Assembly (NCBI RefSeq): GCF_958298935.1
Contig: NC_084928.1
Coordinates: 17,577,501-17,641,500, forward strand
Direction: 5' to 3'
DNA length: 64,000 nt
Origin: Phragmites australis
Taxonomy: Eukaryota > Streptophyta > Magnoliopsida > Poales > Poaceae
Position numbers and translations under genes: made by a program. A model generated the notes under the pieces. That model was not told the origin of the DNA. It was given only the letters and a program-made list of their open reading frames with translations, and did no database searches. Of this stretch, positions 1-10,674 are shown one piece after another. The first letter of the stretch is position 1, and each line of letters opens with the position of its first letter.

Positions 1-238
1 TAAAAAATAGTTGAGGAAGGAGTCGATTGAGAAGGTAAAAAATAAAGAGCGCTTGAATAACAACAAAATCTAAATGACAATTTAAGCTTGGTGAACCACT
101 GGTCAAGTCCCTCTTGGAGCTAACAACCTAATGCGGAGATTTCATTCGTGATACTTGGAACAGTCAAAGGCCGGTAGAGAAATATTCCCTTTCCAATATA
201 GACATTGTTATTTCCTCCACGGGGACGGCGAAGTCTAG

Positions 239-1316
239 ATTGATTTCAATGAAATGTATCAACTGTACCACCAGGATGCCCTTGGTGTTCAACTCTTATA
301 TTTGTGGACTCTGTAAATGTCTTACATGTATAATTCACAGTATATATTCTTGTACCATTAGGCTGAATGTCTTAACCTCTTGCGTATGTAGAATGGAGAT
401 ACATACATGCTGTCAAAAGGGTGTCACTAAAGTAGGATTCCTTGACCCAATGAAAATAAACTAGACGATGGTCGCCACCCAACCACATGCAGCTGAGGAT
501 TATGCACTTGAATTTATTCAAATGTACCAATTAAAGAGATACATAGTTTTACCTTACAGCTTTGGGTACATATTTTCCTCCATATTTGTACTACTCTTTT
601 TTAGCATCACGATATTAGGACTTAGGACTAATTACCTACAGTGACATATGTGCAGATTTTATTGGGCCTTCTTTGTCATCCAAACTGATTATAGCAGTAT
701 CGTTGTCCCAGATAGGAAAAGAAATCCAGTAGCCGAATATCAACATGTTATAGACTTGATACATAGGTAAACTAATCATTTCATTAACGCTTTAGTAAAC
801 TTTGAATTGATTGAATCTAAGTCTAGTTACGATCAATAATCACACACGTACAGGGTGTACGTGTGCTACGTTAAGAGGAAATGACATCGCTTTCCGTTCT
901 TGAAGGACTGGAAAATCGTAATAGAATTTTCTTGTAGGCTTCAAACCCAAGGCAACAATTTATGTGGCTACTATGTATGTGACTTCATGCATGCATAGAC
1001 TAAAAATAATTATAGTACCATTACCAAAGCTGAGGTAAGTGGTATACATATTGATGATTAATTTTCAGTTCTGACTCATGTTCAAACAGATTGATTTCTT
1101 CAAATATACTAATTGCAGGATCTTGAGCTAGAAACAGATATCCTCATACCGCAGAGAATCAACGCAATTCAGGAACAACTCTGTGGGTTCATCAATGACC
1201 AAGTTATTCCAGAGTCTGGGTGGTACCATGTTCTCAAATGGTGCTGTTCGGATGCTGTCCCTTCACCTAGCCCGTGGAGTTCGTTACCTAATTCTTCAAA
1301 TGGCAAAAGAGCGTAG
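239..1316 (+). pseudogene. Ulp1-like (C48) cysteine peptidase pseudogene of a CACTA element
   Basis: Exon-like blocks can be read with plausible splice sites at about 239-312 (IDFNEMYQLYHQDALG), 392-582 (VGFLDPMKIN, then a stop, then YIVLPYSFG), 656-766 (FYWAFFVIQ...VVPDRKR), 852-935, 938-991 (QGNNLCGYYVCDFMHA) and 1119-1316. The order matches Ulp1/SENP-like peptidases carried by grass CACTA and other class II transposons: a PYxFxxHW block, a central Asp, then Q-x(4)-CGYYVC with the catalytic Cys near 963. Visible damage is stops after MKIN, inside the 852-935 block and after FMHA, and Tyr in place of the His expected before Trp in FYW. Host Ulp1 enzymes process SUMO; the transposon versions have no firm role. 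CACTA-like subterminal repeats follow at 1640, so this is probably the second gene of a CACTA whose transposase lies left of the window. The family call is my reading of the motifs, and exon edges are approximate. Confidence 0.6.
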
Positions 1317-1639
1317 TTCAGGGTCTTCGATCAACAAGAACAATTGAATGACATCGTTTCTTAACCTTTTGTTGCATACTTCTATTGATTATGTACTTTT
1401 GTTGCAAACATGTATTAGTTATGTGATCTCTAGTCAATGACATGTAAAATAACATGGTTACGTATGCATGAATGAGATGAGATGTGAATGAATTATGTGT
1501 GTGATACTATATATGTTGAGATAATTATATGTGTATGTGAAACTTGAATGCATGTTTATCTTGTTGTATGTGCTGTAAGTGATATTATTTGTGTTGTTGT
1601 CAAGGGCTAGATTCTGTATAGGAGGAGGGGCCATCAATG
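1317..1639. other. Noncoding stretch between the Ulp1-like gene and the CACTA end
   Basis: AT-rich sequence with no supported coding region. It is best read as 3' flank inside the CACTA element. The only open frame is a weak reverse one without recognisable motifs. Confidence 0.4.
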
Positions 1640-1875
1640 CCAGCTCATGACAAAAAACTGGCACTAATATGGAGACTATCAGTGCCGGTTTGTACCAAAA
1701 ATTAGCATTGATAGTTGAGTATCAGTGCTGATTTTTTATGAACTCATTATCAGAGCCGGCTCAAAAACCAGCATTGATAGTCTATGACTATCAGTACTGA
1801 GTAATCAATGCTGGTTCAAAAACCGTCACTGATAGTGTTTTTGAGCTGACATTGATGACTATTTATGTAGTAATG
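1640..1875 (+). repeat. CACTA subterminal repeats and decayed 3' terminus
   Basis: About ten direct and inverted copies of a short motif of the type ATCAGTGCCGGTTT / AAACCAGCATTGATAG lie in 240 bases. Such dense subterminal repeats are where CACTA (En/Spm) transposases bind. The block ends in TTTATGTAGTAATG, close to the reverse complement of a CACTA terminus (TGTAGTG expected) and apparently mutated. With the Ulp1-like gene upstream this reads as the 3' end of a CACTA element that begins left of the window. Confidence 0.55.
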
Positions 1876-2625
1876 GCACCACCAATTAGATTAGGTACAT
1901 TAGGGTTTCATGAGCATAGCGATTGATTGATTTTGTTAGGCCATCAGTTCCCTATTTATATGTGGCGCTTGGTGATCGGGACCAAAACTGATTTCTAGGT
2001 CAAGCCCACCGATCACATGCACCTAGGTGGGTCCACTACCCCTTAATTTGGCCGTATTAGTTAGGGCCTGAAATCACAACTAATACTTTTTGCAGCTTTT
2101 TCTCAGGCTGTCGCATATCATTGCAGGTCAATGTGTTCTCTATCTTTCTATTCATCACTCACAAGAATTCCTTTCAGATAGATTGATTCAAAGGCTATCA
2201 TGACTCTATCCAATTTGTACAAAAAGGACAAACAACTCACACCATAAAAACTGTGGAAAATCCTGGTTCGCACCTTTGCTTTTTATTTTCTGATGGTGAA
2301 ATATTTATCCCAAGTTGGACAAAAATCTGAGCAAGTTGTGGAACATTGTTTACCTATTCAAATCCTCCCATATCAGGATAGCAAGCACTTCGAAGTGTGA
2401 CTCCGTAGGAAATTTGCATATAATGCATCTGGCCCTTTTGCTGATGTAGTTGTTACAAAGCTAAAGATGTACTCCGTACCATCAGGTCGCAAAATCTACT
2501 TCTGAGCTCTGCCTGTCATGATAACTGAAGAATCCTTCATTGCTGCAAGGCTTTCTTATCAGAAGCTTCCAATTGTGTAAAGCCCATACTGTCGATCGGG
2601 ACCATGATGTGTCATAGAAAGTTCT
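1876..2625. other. Anonymous DNA with a short broken reading frame
   Basis: No transposon domain is recognised here. On the + strand, 2329-2580 can be read as 84 codons with only two internal stops, including stretches such as GPFADVVVTKLKMYSVPSG and ALPVMITEESFIAARLSYQK. This could be a relic of an ordinary gene, but I cannot name it. The CRM-like element begins 45 bases downstream, and the other half of the target continues at 10338. Confidence 0.3.
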
Positions 2626-3554
2626 TGATGAGCCCATGGCTCCTTCGGATATGATCAATACCATCAATAATTCTCAATCATACAAGGTCCAATTACAAGA
2701 GCACGTGCATGCCAATTAGACCATAAAGTGAACTCGTTTCTCGCTGTTCATATTTCCTTAGATGGATTATTACTAAATTATTGTGATATTTTATTGCTTA
2801 GAAATGTGGGAGAAGCACTACAACCTCATCTGGACGTCACCTCTCGAAGGCCAAGTCTACTCGAACTCAAGGCTGAGCTCTAGTCGAAGTCGTGGACGTG
2901 GTCGAAGTCGTGGTCGTGTTCGAGTCTCAAGCCAACATGTCAGTAAAACGAGTATAACTCTCCCATATGAAGTCCGTTTTAGTCGTTCTTGGACTTGCTG
3001 AAAAGCTTATGTCGAGCTCTTTCCAAAAGATCTATGATCGACCAAATATTCTTTATAGTTGAGTCAGAGTCAAAGGAATAAAGTGCTGCGTCACCGTTAT
3101 GGACCCTGTCGAGTTCTATAATCGTATCGAGTTCGGAGTCTAGGTTGTGCATGCCTCTTTCCATTGCTGGACATCCTAGGTTGACCCCCTTATATCCCCC
3201 TATAAATATATGGTAGCCGTCATATTTTAGGCTTGGGTTTTAGCTTAGATTATTCTGTTTTAGACAGTTTTGCTATTTATCGGTTTGTTGAACCCCAAAC
3301 TCAAGTAATTCATTGATAATTAGAAATATTCAGAATGCATCTATCTGTTCTTGCTTGTGTTCTCGATTCACTTGTAGGAAAAGTCTTCTTGGCGAGGTCA
3401 ACCGCATCCTGGCACAGTTGATAAACAGAGTAGTGGTGTAGTAGTTGCGAGAGTTCTCGATCTGTTCTGTTCGTAGCCTTTGGATCATCAACGTCGAAGC
3501 TCTACCAATCAAGTTATTATATTACCTTTCAGAAGATCGGACAAACGCGCATCA
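2626..3554 (+). repeat. 5' LTR of the CRM-like element
   Basis: Starts TGATGAGCCC and ends GCGCATCA. It matches 9417-10332 along its length, with substitutions and small indels. Because the polyprotein of this clade ends in the 3' LTR, the first 150 bases of this copy also hold coding-like sequence that is not translated here. Confidence 0.85.
3201..3208 (+). promoter_or_regulatory. TATA box of the CRM-like LTR
   Basis: TATAAATA in the 5' LTR, about 345 bases before the LTR end, where the U3/R boundary is expected. The 3' LTR has the decayed TATAAG at the matching place near 9978. Confidence 0.5.
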
Positions 3555-3556
3555 AG

Positions 3557-3574
3557 TGGTATCAGGGTCTCGGT
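3557..3574 (+). other. Primer binding site, iMet-tRNA type
   Basis: TGGTATCAGGGTC lies two bases after the 5' LTR and differs little from the usual TGGTATCAGAGC complementary to the 3' end of initiator Met tRNA. It fixes the LTR end and the strand of the element. Confidence 0.75.
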
Positions 3575-3869
3575 TGCCTGTTAGGTAATCTCAGTGATCC
3601 CATTTGTTTCGTCATTTTCCATTACCTAGAGTTCAGAAAATTGCCCCACAAAAATATTTAGATCATAGTTTTTCCGCTGTGCAAACCACTTTGAGCTTTT
3701 CATAATTTTTTTTTTCAGTTTTTGCATTGTTGAGTTTGATTCCATCATCGGTGTCTTTATTGCTGGTCAAGTCATCGTGTTCTAGTTTCTAATGTCGAGT
3801 CTTTGCTGTCTTAGTCATCGTGTATCTCGATTTGCCCTTGTCTGCTTTAGTCAAGATTGTGTCACAGGT

Positions 3870-4180
3870 CATGTCGACCACTAGTCAAGTTTGACCATCA
3901 ACTCGAGTTCAACTACTAGTCGTGTTTGACCACCTACTCCACTTCAACCACTAGTCTGGTTCGACCATCAACTCAGGTTCGACCACTAGTTGTGTTCGAT
4001 CACCTACACGAATTCAATAATCTACTCAAGTTCGACCACTAGTCGAGTCGACCATCTACTCGGGTTCGACCACTAGTCACTCCGACCACCCACTTGGGGT
4101 TCCGACTAGTCACTCCGACCACCCACTCGGGGTCCGACTAGGTACTCTAACCACCTTTTCGGATCTGACCACCACAGCCG
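3870..4180 (+). repeat. Degenerate ~35-bp tandem repeats in the CRM leader
   Basis: Eight or so units built on GTTCGACCACTAGTC / CGACCATCTACTC, with CTAG cores near 3882, 3916, 3951, 3986, 4039, 4072 and 4107. They lie between the PBS and gag and do not appear coding. A GA-rich stretch follows at 4201-4214. Confidence 0.7.
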
Positions 4181-4818
4181 AAACAGAGGTAGCCAAGGTT
4201 CAGAGAGAGAGAGAGTATCTTTTTATTACCTTTATACCCCTGCTCTTCAGAAAAGTTTGTGACCCATATACCTTTTTTGACTTAGAAAAGTCAGTAGAAA
4301 AGTTTTGAGTTTGTGTCACATTCGCAAAAAAAAAGCAAGAAGCAAAGAGTGCCAAAAAAAGAAAGCAAAGAGTGCAAAAAGAGAGGAAAAAAAACAGAGA
4401 GATTAAAAAAAAGAATCAGTTTGCATTGCGAATTTTGTTCCATCGTGCTTGTGTCTGATATAGTGTTTGGCTTGCTTAAGCTAGTTCTAGGAATGTGATC
4501 AGGCCAGCAACTGTGACGAGTATTGTAGACTTTTATTCAACTTTGCTAATCTGATTTCATTAATTTCTATTCCTTGCTACTAAATATTACTTATCCAAAC
4601 TACACCTTCTCTTGATCAGAACGATATCTTCCCTTGCAACTACCTCACTCACACCCGATAAGGTATCACGAACCAGCCACCGGTTGTGCCAACTGCGGTG
4701 ATTGGTAAGAACATTTGCAAGAGCGTGATAAGATGCTTGAGAGTGTGTGATTCCACGTCCACCACCTAGTAGTTGATAGGGATAAGTTATCTTTCATTGT
4801 TTTCTATTTCGACTAACC

Positions 4819-5790
4819 ATGGAAGGAGAAGCATCGAATGCACAGGAGTGTGTTTTGAGGGAAGACCTCACAATGTTGTTAGATGATCATCGACAAACTA
4901 TTAGTGACGACATTGACAAGAAGCTTGCGGGAACCAATACCGCATTGCAGTGACTTAATGAAAGCATTGCGATGCTCAATACATGCTTTGATCGATTGGT
5001 TAACCCGCCACCGAACAATGGTCGAGTCCGTCGCGGATGATGAAATTTTGAGACAAGAATGTGATGCCTTTGATGAACGACAAAGGAACCGATTGAACTT
5101 CAACCATCAAAGTATAAGAGGTATTAATTTTTAGCAACATAACCCACGTATTAATGATGATCCATTTGCTAAGGTTAAGTTTACTATACCATCTTTTGAG
5201 GATGCTTATGATGCTGAAAGGTATTTAGATTGGGAGATGACGGTAGAACAGAAGTTTAATGCTCATTTAGTTCCTAAAGTGCATAGAGTTAGGCAAGCCA
5301 CTAGTGAATTTAAAAATCTTGACGGATTAACGCCTACTACATGGAATGCTTTAAAGGTTGATATGCATAACAGATTTGTTTCACCCTCTTTTAAACGTGA
5401 TTTACGTAAGAAATTGCAACGCTTAAACCAAGGTGATAAATCCATAGAAGAATATTATTAGGAGCTTCAAATTAGTATGTTGCATTGTGATATTATTGAG
5501 GATGAAGAGGCTGCAATGGCACGCTTTTATGGAGGGTTAAGACGTGAAATTCAGGATAAAGCTGATTCCAAAGAATACGATAGTATTCCTAGATTGTTCT
5601 AACTTGCGTGTTTGGCAGAAAAAGAATTGCAGGGACGACAATAGAGGCCAAGGAGCAATTTTGGAAGCACGACTACATCCAAATCAACATCGGGACAAGT
5701 CAAAATAGCCCCATATTCAGCTATACGGTCTGCTACCTCCTTCTTGAGTAGGGCGCGTTCAGTAGTACCTTCGACACGTCACACGCTCTC
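4819..5790 (+). pseudogene. gag of the CRM-like element (broken)
   Basis: ATG at 4819 opens a frame starting MEGEASNAQECV. The retrotransposon gag core (structural protein of the virus-like particle) is clear at 5237-5461, with PTTWNALKVDMHNRF and LRKKLQRLNQGDKSIEEYY. Stops interrupt it near 4952, 5040, 5133 and 5459 and again near 5600, and at least one frameshift lies between the N-terminus and the core. It continues into the zinc-knuckle and protease part at 5794. Confidence 0.75.
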
Positions 5791-5793
5791 GAG

Positions 5794-6747
5794 GTGAGAA
5801 AATCCATAAGTGTGCAGGGTCCAGCCAAGAGCTCTTCTTCGGTTGCTTCTACAGGCCGATACACCGGGATTGTATACCACCGTTGCAAGGGAATGGGCCA
5901 CATCATGAAGAATTGCCCAAGTCAGCGCGCTTACATTGTAACAGAAGACGGTGGATATGTAAATGCTAGTGATTTTGAGGATGAATATGCTCTTGCAGCT
6001 AACCATGCAGGTGACGAGGATGGGCGTGAGACGGATATCGACCATGAGGAAGTGTTCGATGCCACTGCCATGGAAGATTATCGGACTCTCATTGTGCAGC
6101 GATTGTTAAGAACTCAAATGCAGCAAGCAGAACAGTTACAATGTCACAATTTGTTTAAGATGTTCCTCATAGTCAAGGATTATCGTGTTCGAGTCATTAT
6201 TGATGGAGGAAGCCGCAACAACTTGGTAAGTTTAGATATGATCAAGAAGCTTATCTTGCCGACAAGAAACCATCCTCATCCTTATCATATTCAATGGTTT
6301 AACAACAGTGGTAAGGTGAAGGTAATGCAAACAGGTAGGGTGTATTTTTCTATTGGTTCATACCATGATTGTACTGATTTCGATGTAGTGCCCATGCAAG
6401 CATGTTTACTTTTATTAGGAGGACCATGTGAGTTTGATACTAATGCAACACATCATGGTAGAAGTAATAAGTACACCCTTATGCATAAAGGAAAGAAAAT
6501 AACTTTTCTACCATTAACTCATGCTAAAATTGTGAAATGTGAACAAGAGATAGCTAAAAATAAGAGAAAAGAGTTTGAGAATGAATTTGAAAATCAGCAA
6601 GTAGTTGAAAAAGTTTTTCCACCCAAAAAGGAGAAAGCAACAATAATTTCTAAGTCCGATGAAATTAGACTGAAAGGATGTGTTATGCTTGCTACTAAAT
6701 ATGATCTTGCTTTTATTATGCTAATAACCTGTCATGCTATGCTTTGA
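5794..6747 (+). pseudogene. Zinc knuckle and protease segment of the CRM-like polyprotein
   Basis: A 317-codon open stretch. Near residue 30 is the nucleocapsid knuckle YHRCKGMGHIMKNCP, in which the first Cys of the CCHC motif is Tyr (TGC to TAC). Near residues 135-150 is the protease site DGGSRNNLVS, followed by YHIQWFNNSGKVKV and the hydrophobic VVPMQACLLLLGGP strand, the usual order for chromovirus retropepsin. The protease Asp is kept. The lost knuckle Cys should weaken RNA packaging. Confidence 0.75.
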
Positions 6748-7827
6748 TATGCAAAGAGGCCTTAGTTTCACTCCAGAATATATCTAGCTCTTTACCTCTT
6801 GCTGTTGCTAACCTTTTTGCAACAGTTTTTAGATGTATTTCCAGCTGATGTTCCCCTGGGATTATCACCAATTCGAGGGATATAACATCAAATTGAATTA
6901 ATTCTGGGAGCAACTTTGCCAAACCGTGCTGCATATAGGACCAACCTGGAAGAGGAAGGAAATTCAGCGGCAAATCCAAGATCTTTTGGATCATGGGTAC
7001 ATACGAGAAAGTCTTAGCCCTTGTGCTGTTCCTGTTCTTTTGGTTCCTAAGAAAGACGATAATTGGCGTATGTGTGTTGATTGTAGAGCCATTAATAATA
7101 TTACTATAAGATATCGTCACCCTATCCCGAGGTTAGATGATATGCTTGATGAGTTGAGTGGTTCTATAATTTTCACTAAAATTGAATTGCGAAGTGTTAC
7201 CACCAAATTAGGATGAAACTTGGAGATGAATGGAAAACTACGTTTAAAACTAAGTTTGGCTTGTGTGAGTGATTAGTAATGCCTTTTGGGTTAACTAATG
7301 CACCTAGTACTTTCATGCGGTTGATGAACGAAGTTTTACGTGCTTTCATTGGAGGATTTGTGATGGTATACTTTGATGATATCTTGATTTATAACCAGTC
7401 ACATGAGTCACACTTTGATCATCTACGTGCTGTTTTTAATGCTTTGAGAGATGCACATTTGTTCGATAACCTCGAAAAGTACATCTTTTGCATGGATCAA
7501 GTCTCTTTTCTTGGCTATGTTGTTACTCCACAGGGAATAAAAGTGGATGAAGCAAAAATTGAAGCCATAAAGAGCTGGCCAACCCCTAAGACTGTTACTC
7601 AAGTGAGAAACTTTCATGGCCTCACAGGTTTCTATCGGCGATTTGTGCGAGATTTCAGCACCATTGTTGCTCCATTAAACAAGTTGACAAAGAAAGCAGT
7701 AGTTTTCAAATGGGGACCTATGCAAGAACAAGCATTCAAGTTGTTGAAAGAGAAGCTCACCCATGCTTCATTGCTCCAACTCCCTGATTTTGGTAAGATC
7801 TTTAAACTAGAATGTGAGGTGTATTAA
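6748..7827 (+). pseudogene. Reverse transcriptase of the CRM-like polyprotein (frameshifted)
   Basis: RT blocks appear in order in several frames: FLDVFPADVPLGLSPIRG (near 6828-6880), [19 protein letters not shown] (7042-7100), [14 protein letters not shown] (7123-7165), [12 protein letters not shown] (7279) and the catalytic box VYFDDILIY (about 7366-7392), then the thumb [21 protein letters not shown]. The YFDD box is intact. Stops fall near 7214 and 7271, with frame changes near 6900 and 7190. The enzyme copies the element RNA to DNA. Confidence 0.8.
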
Positions 7828-8212
7828 TTCAAGAAGGTAAACCTATTACTTATTTTAGTGAGAAATTAAGTGGGCCAAGTCTGAATTATTCTACCTATGA
7901 TAAATAATTGTATGCTTTAGTTCGTGTGTTTGAAACTTGGTAACATTATCTATGGCCAAAAGAATTTGTTATACATTCTAATCATGAATCGCTGAAACAT
8001 ATTAGAAGTCAAATTAAAATGAATAAACGACATGCTAAATGGGTCGAATTTATTGAGTCTTTTCCATATGTCATAAAACATAAAAAAGGAAAGGATAATG
8101 TGATTACTCATGCACTTTCTAGGTGTTATATCATGTTATCTCAACTTGATCATAAGATTTTGGTTTAGAGACCATTAAGGACTTATATGCTGCTGATTTA
8201 GATTTTAAAGAA
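7828..8212 (+). pseudogene. RNase H segment of the CRM-like polyprotein
   Basis: Continues from RT in a shifted frame. Readable blocks are [35 protein letters not shown] and [16 protein letters not shown], the order seen in gypsy RNase H. Stops fall near 7906 and 7940. It degrades the RNA strand of the hybrid during reverse transcription. Confidence 0.65.
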
Positions 8213-9416
8213 GTGCTTGAATATTATAAAGAAGGAAAAACATGGAATAAATATGTGCTGAATGAAGGATTGCTCTATCATGCTAACAAGCTATGCATTT
8301 CAGCTTGTTTTGTTCGTCTTTTGTTGTTACAGGAGGCGCATGGAAAAGGATCGATGGCACATTTTAGAGAAAAGAAGACTGAGGATGTGCTGGCCGTCCA
8401 CTTCTTTTGGCCAAAGATGAGACGAGATATCGAACGCTATGTGTCCCGATGCACCACTTGCAATAAAGCTAAGTCTGGATTGAATCCACATGGTCTTTAC
8501 ATGCCTCTTCCTGTTCCTAGTGCACCATGGGAGGATATTTCTATGAATTTTGTTTTAGGACTGCCTAGGACAATGAGGGTGAGAGATATCATATTTGTAG
8601 TTGTGGATAGATTTTCTAAAATGGCACATTTTATACCTTGTCACGAGAGTGATGATGCTACAAACATAGCTGATTTGTTTTTCAGGAAAATCGTTCGACT
8701 AAATGGAGTGCCTAATACTATCGTCTCGGATCGTGACATAAAGTTTTTATGTCACTTTTGGAGATCACTTTGGAATAAATTGGGGACGAATCTGTTGTTT
8801 TCTACTACATGTCATCCCCAGACCGGCGATCAAATAGAGGTTGTCAACCGTACATTATCGACCATGTTACGGGCTGTTCTAAAGAAAAATTTGAGGATGT
8901 GGGAAGAGTGTTTACCACATATTGAATTTGCTTACAATAGGTCGGTACACTTCACCACCAAGGTAAGTCAGTTCCAGGTAGTGTATGGATTTAATTCCCG
9001 TGCTCCTATTGATTTACTACATTTGACTACTTTTGAAAGACTTAATTTAGATGCTAAAAAACGTGTTGTATTTATTCTTAAGTTGCATGAAACAACTAAA
9101 AAGAATATGGAGAGCATGACTGAAAAGTATAGGATTGCTGGAAGTAAAGGTAGGAAGGAAATAAAATTTGAACTGGGTGATTTAGTTTGGTGCATTTGAG
9201 GAATGATAGGTTTCCAGAACTAATAAAATCAAAATTGATGTCTAGAGCTGATGGACCATTTAAGACAATTAAGATAATCAATGACAATGCATACAAATTA
9301 GACATACCTGTAGATTTTGAGGTTAGTCCCACGTTTAACATGTGAGATTAGAAGCCCTACATGGGAGAAGAAGACGAGCTTGAGTCGAGGACAACTCCAT
9401 TTCAAGAGGAGGAGGA
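8213..9416 (+). pseudogene. Integrase and C-terminal tail of the CRM-like polyprotein
   Basis: A 328-codon open stretch to 9199 holds the HHCC zinc region (AHGKGSMAHFREKK ... CTTC) and the integrase core. The first catalytic Asp is Asn in ISMNFVLGLP (codon AAT at 8546-8548), the second Asp is present in VSDRDIKF, and the Glu in EVVNRTLSTML. After a frame change, 9361 onward reads GEEDELESRTTPFQEEEDDEP, the acidic tail typical of CRM-type chromoviruses, and runs over the purine tract into the 3' LTR. CRM integrases carry a C-terminal CR motif linked to centromere targeting. I cannot confirm that motif in this decayed copy. Confidence 0.75.
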
Positions 9417-10332
9417 TGATGAGCCCATGGCTCTTTCGGATATGATCAATACTGCCAATAATCCTCAAATCATACAAGGTCCTACGATAATTAGACCATC
9501 AGGTGAACTCGTTTCTCATTGTTCATGTTTCCTTGGATGGTATTACTACTAAATTCTTGTGATATTTTATTGCTTAGGAATGTAGGAGAAGCACTACAAT
9601 CTTACCCGGACGTCACCCCTCAAAGGCCAAGTCTACATGGACTCGAGGCTGAGCTCTAATCGAAGTCGTGGACGTGGTCAAAGTTGTGGTCGTGGTCGAG
9701 TCTTAAGACAGCACGTCAGTAAAACGGGCATAGCTCTCTCATACAAAGTCCGTTTTAGGTGTTCTTTGACTTGCTAGAAAGCTTATATCGAGCCCTTTCT
9801 AATGGATCTATGGTCGACAAAATATTCCTTATAGTTTAGTTAGAATTAAAGGAATAAGGTGATGCGTCATCGTTATGGACCCTGCCGGGTTATGTAATCA
9901 TGTTGAGGTCGGAGTCCAGGTTGTGCAGGCCTCTTTCCACCGCTGCACAACCCTAGGTTGACCCCCTCATGTCTCTCTATAAGTTTACGATAGCTGTCAT
10001 AGTTTAGGCTCGGGTTTTAGCTTAGATTATTCTGTTTAAGATAGTTTCACCATTTATCGGTTTGTTGAACCCCAAACTCGAGTACTTTATTGATAATTAG
10101 CAATATTTAGATTGCATCTACCTGTTCTTGCTTGTGTTCTCGATTCGCTTGCAGGAAAGCCTTCTTGGCGTGGTCAACCGCGTCTTGGCACGGTTGATAA
10201 CCACAGAGTAGTGGTGTAGTGATTGCGAGGGTTCTTGATCTGTTCTGTTTGGAGCCTTTGGATCATCAACATCGAAGCTCCACGAATCGACTTATCATAT
10301 TACCTTTCGGAAGATCAGGCAAACGCACATCA
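9417..10332 (+). repeat. 3' LTR of the CRM-like element
   Basis: Starts TGATGAGCCC directly after the purine tract and ends ACACATCA before the GTTCT duplication. The first ~130 bases continue the polyprotein frame to the stop near 9550. Similar to the 5' LTR but clearly diverged, so the insertion is not recent. Confidence 0.85.
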
Positions 10333-10337
10333 GTTCT

Positions 10338-10674
10338 GTTGTCTTACTTAGAAACATGTGGTTTAGCTATAGAACAGATATTGGCTTGAGGATCGACATA
10401 GGACACATAGACAAGAAGAATATGATTGAAAAGAAGAGTAGCATATTGGATTTTCGAAAATAATTATGATCGGGATGACAATACTCTGTAGGATTTCATA
10501 AAACTTTGATATGTTCTAGAAAATGACAGTTGCTGCTTTTACCATTACTGTCGCAATGGCAGTAGAGTTTGCACTGACTGCTTAAAGCTCTTCTTCTATT
10601 TCATCTCCCATGGTCATTTCTCTTTGGTAAGGTTGCCCATGCCATATGGTAGAAATCTTTATTATAGATGTCCT
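10338..10674. other. Anonymous DNA right of the CRM-like insertion
   Basis: The other half of the target site of the CRM-like element. No domain, RNA gene or repeat is recognised. Joined across the insertion to 2329-2620 it might extend the unnamed reading-frame relic there, but this is weak. Confidence 0.3.

Larger units (their letters stand above)
2626..10332 (+). mobile_element. Complete CRM-like Ty3/gypsy retrotransposon (chromovirus)
   Basis: The element is 7.7 kb and flanked by an exact 5-bp target duplication, GTTCT (2621-2625 and 10333-10337). LTRs of 929 and 916 bases begin TGATG and end CATCA. Inside, in order, are an iMet-type PBS, a repeat-rich leader, gag, protease, RT, RNase H, integrase and a purine tract (about 9404-9416) directly before the 3' LTR. 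The polyprotein frame crosses the purine tract into the 3' LTR. That feature, the TGATG/CATCA ends, the size and the LTR length are known traits of the CRM/CRR centromeric clade. All coding regions carry stops or frameshifts, so it is not autonomous now. The lineage call is by recalled family traits. Confidence 0.8.
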
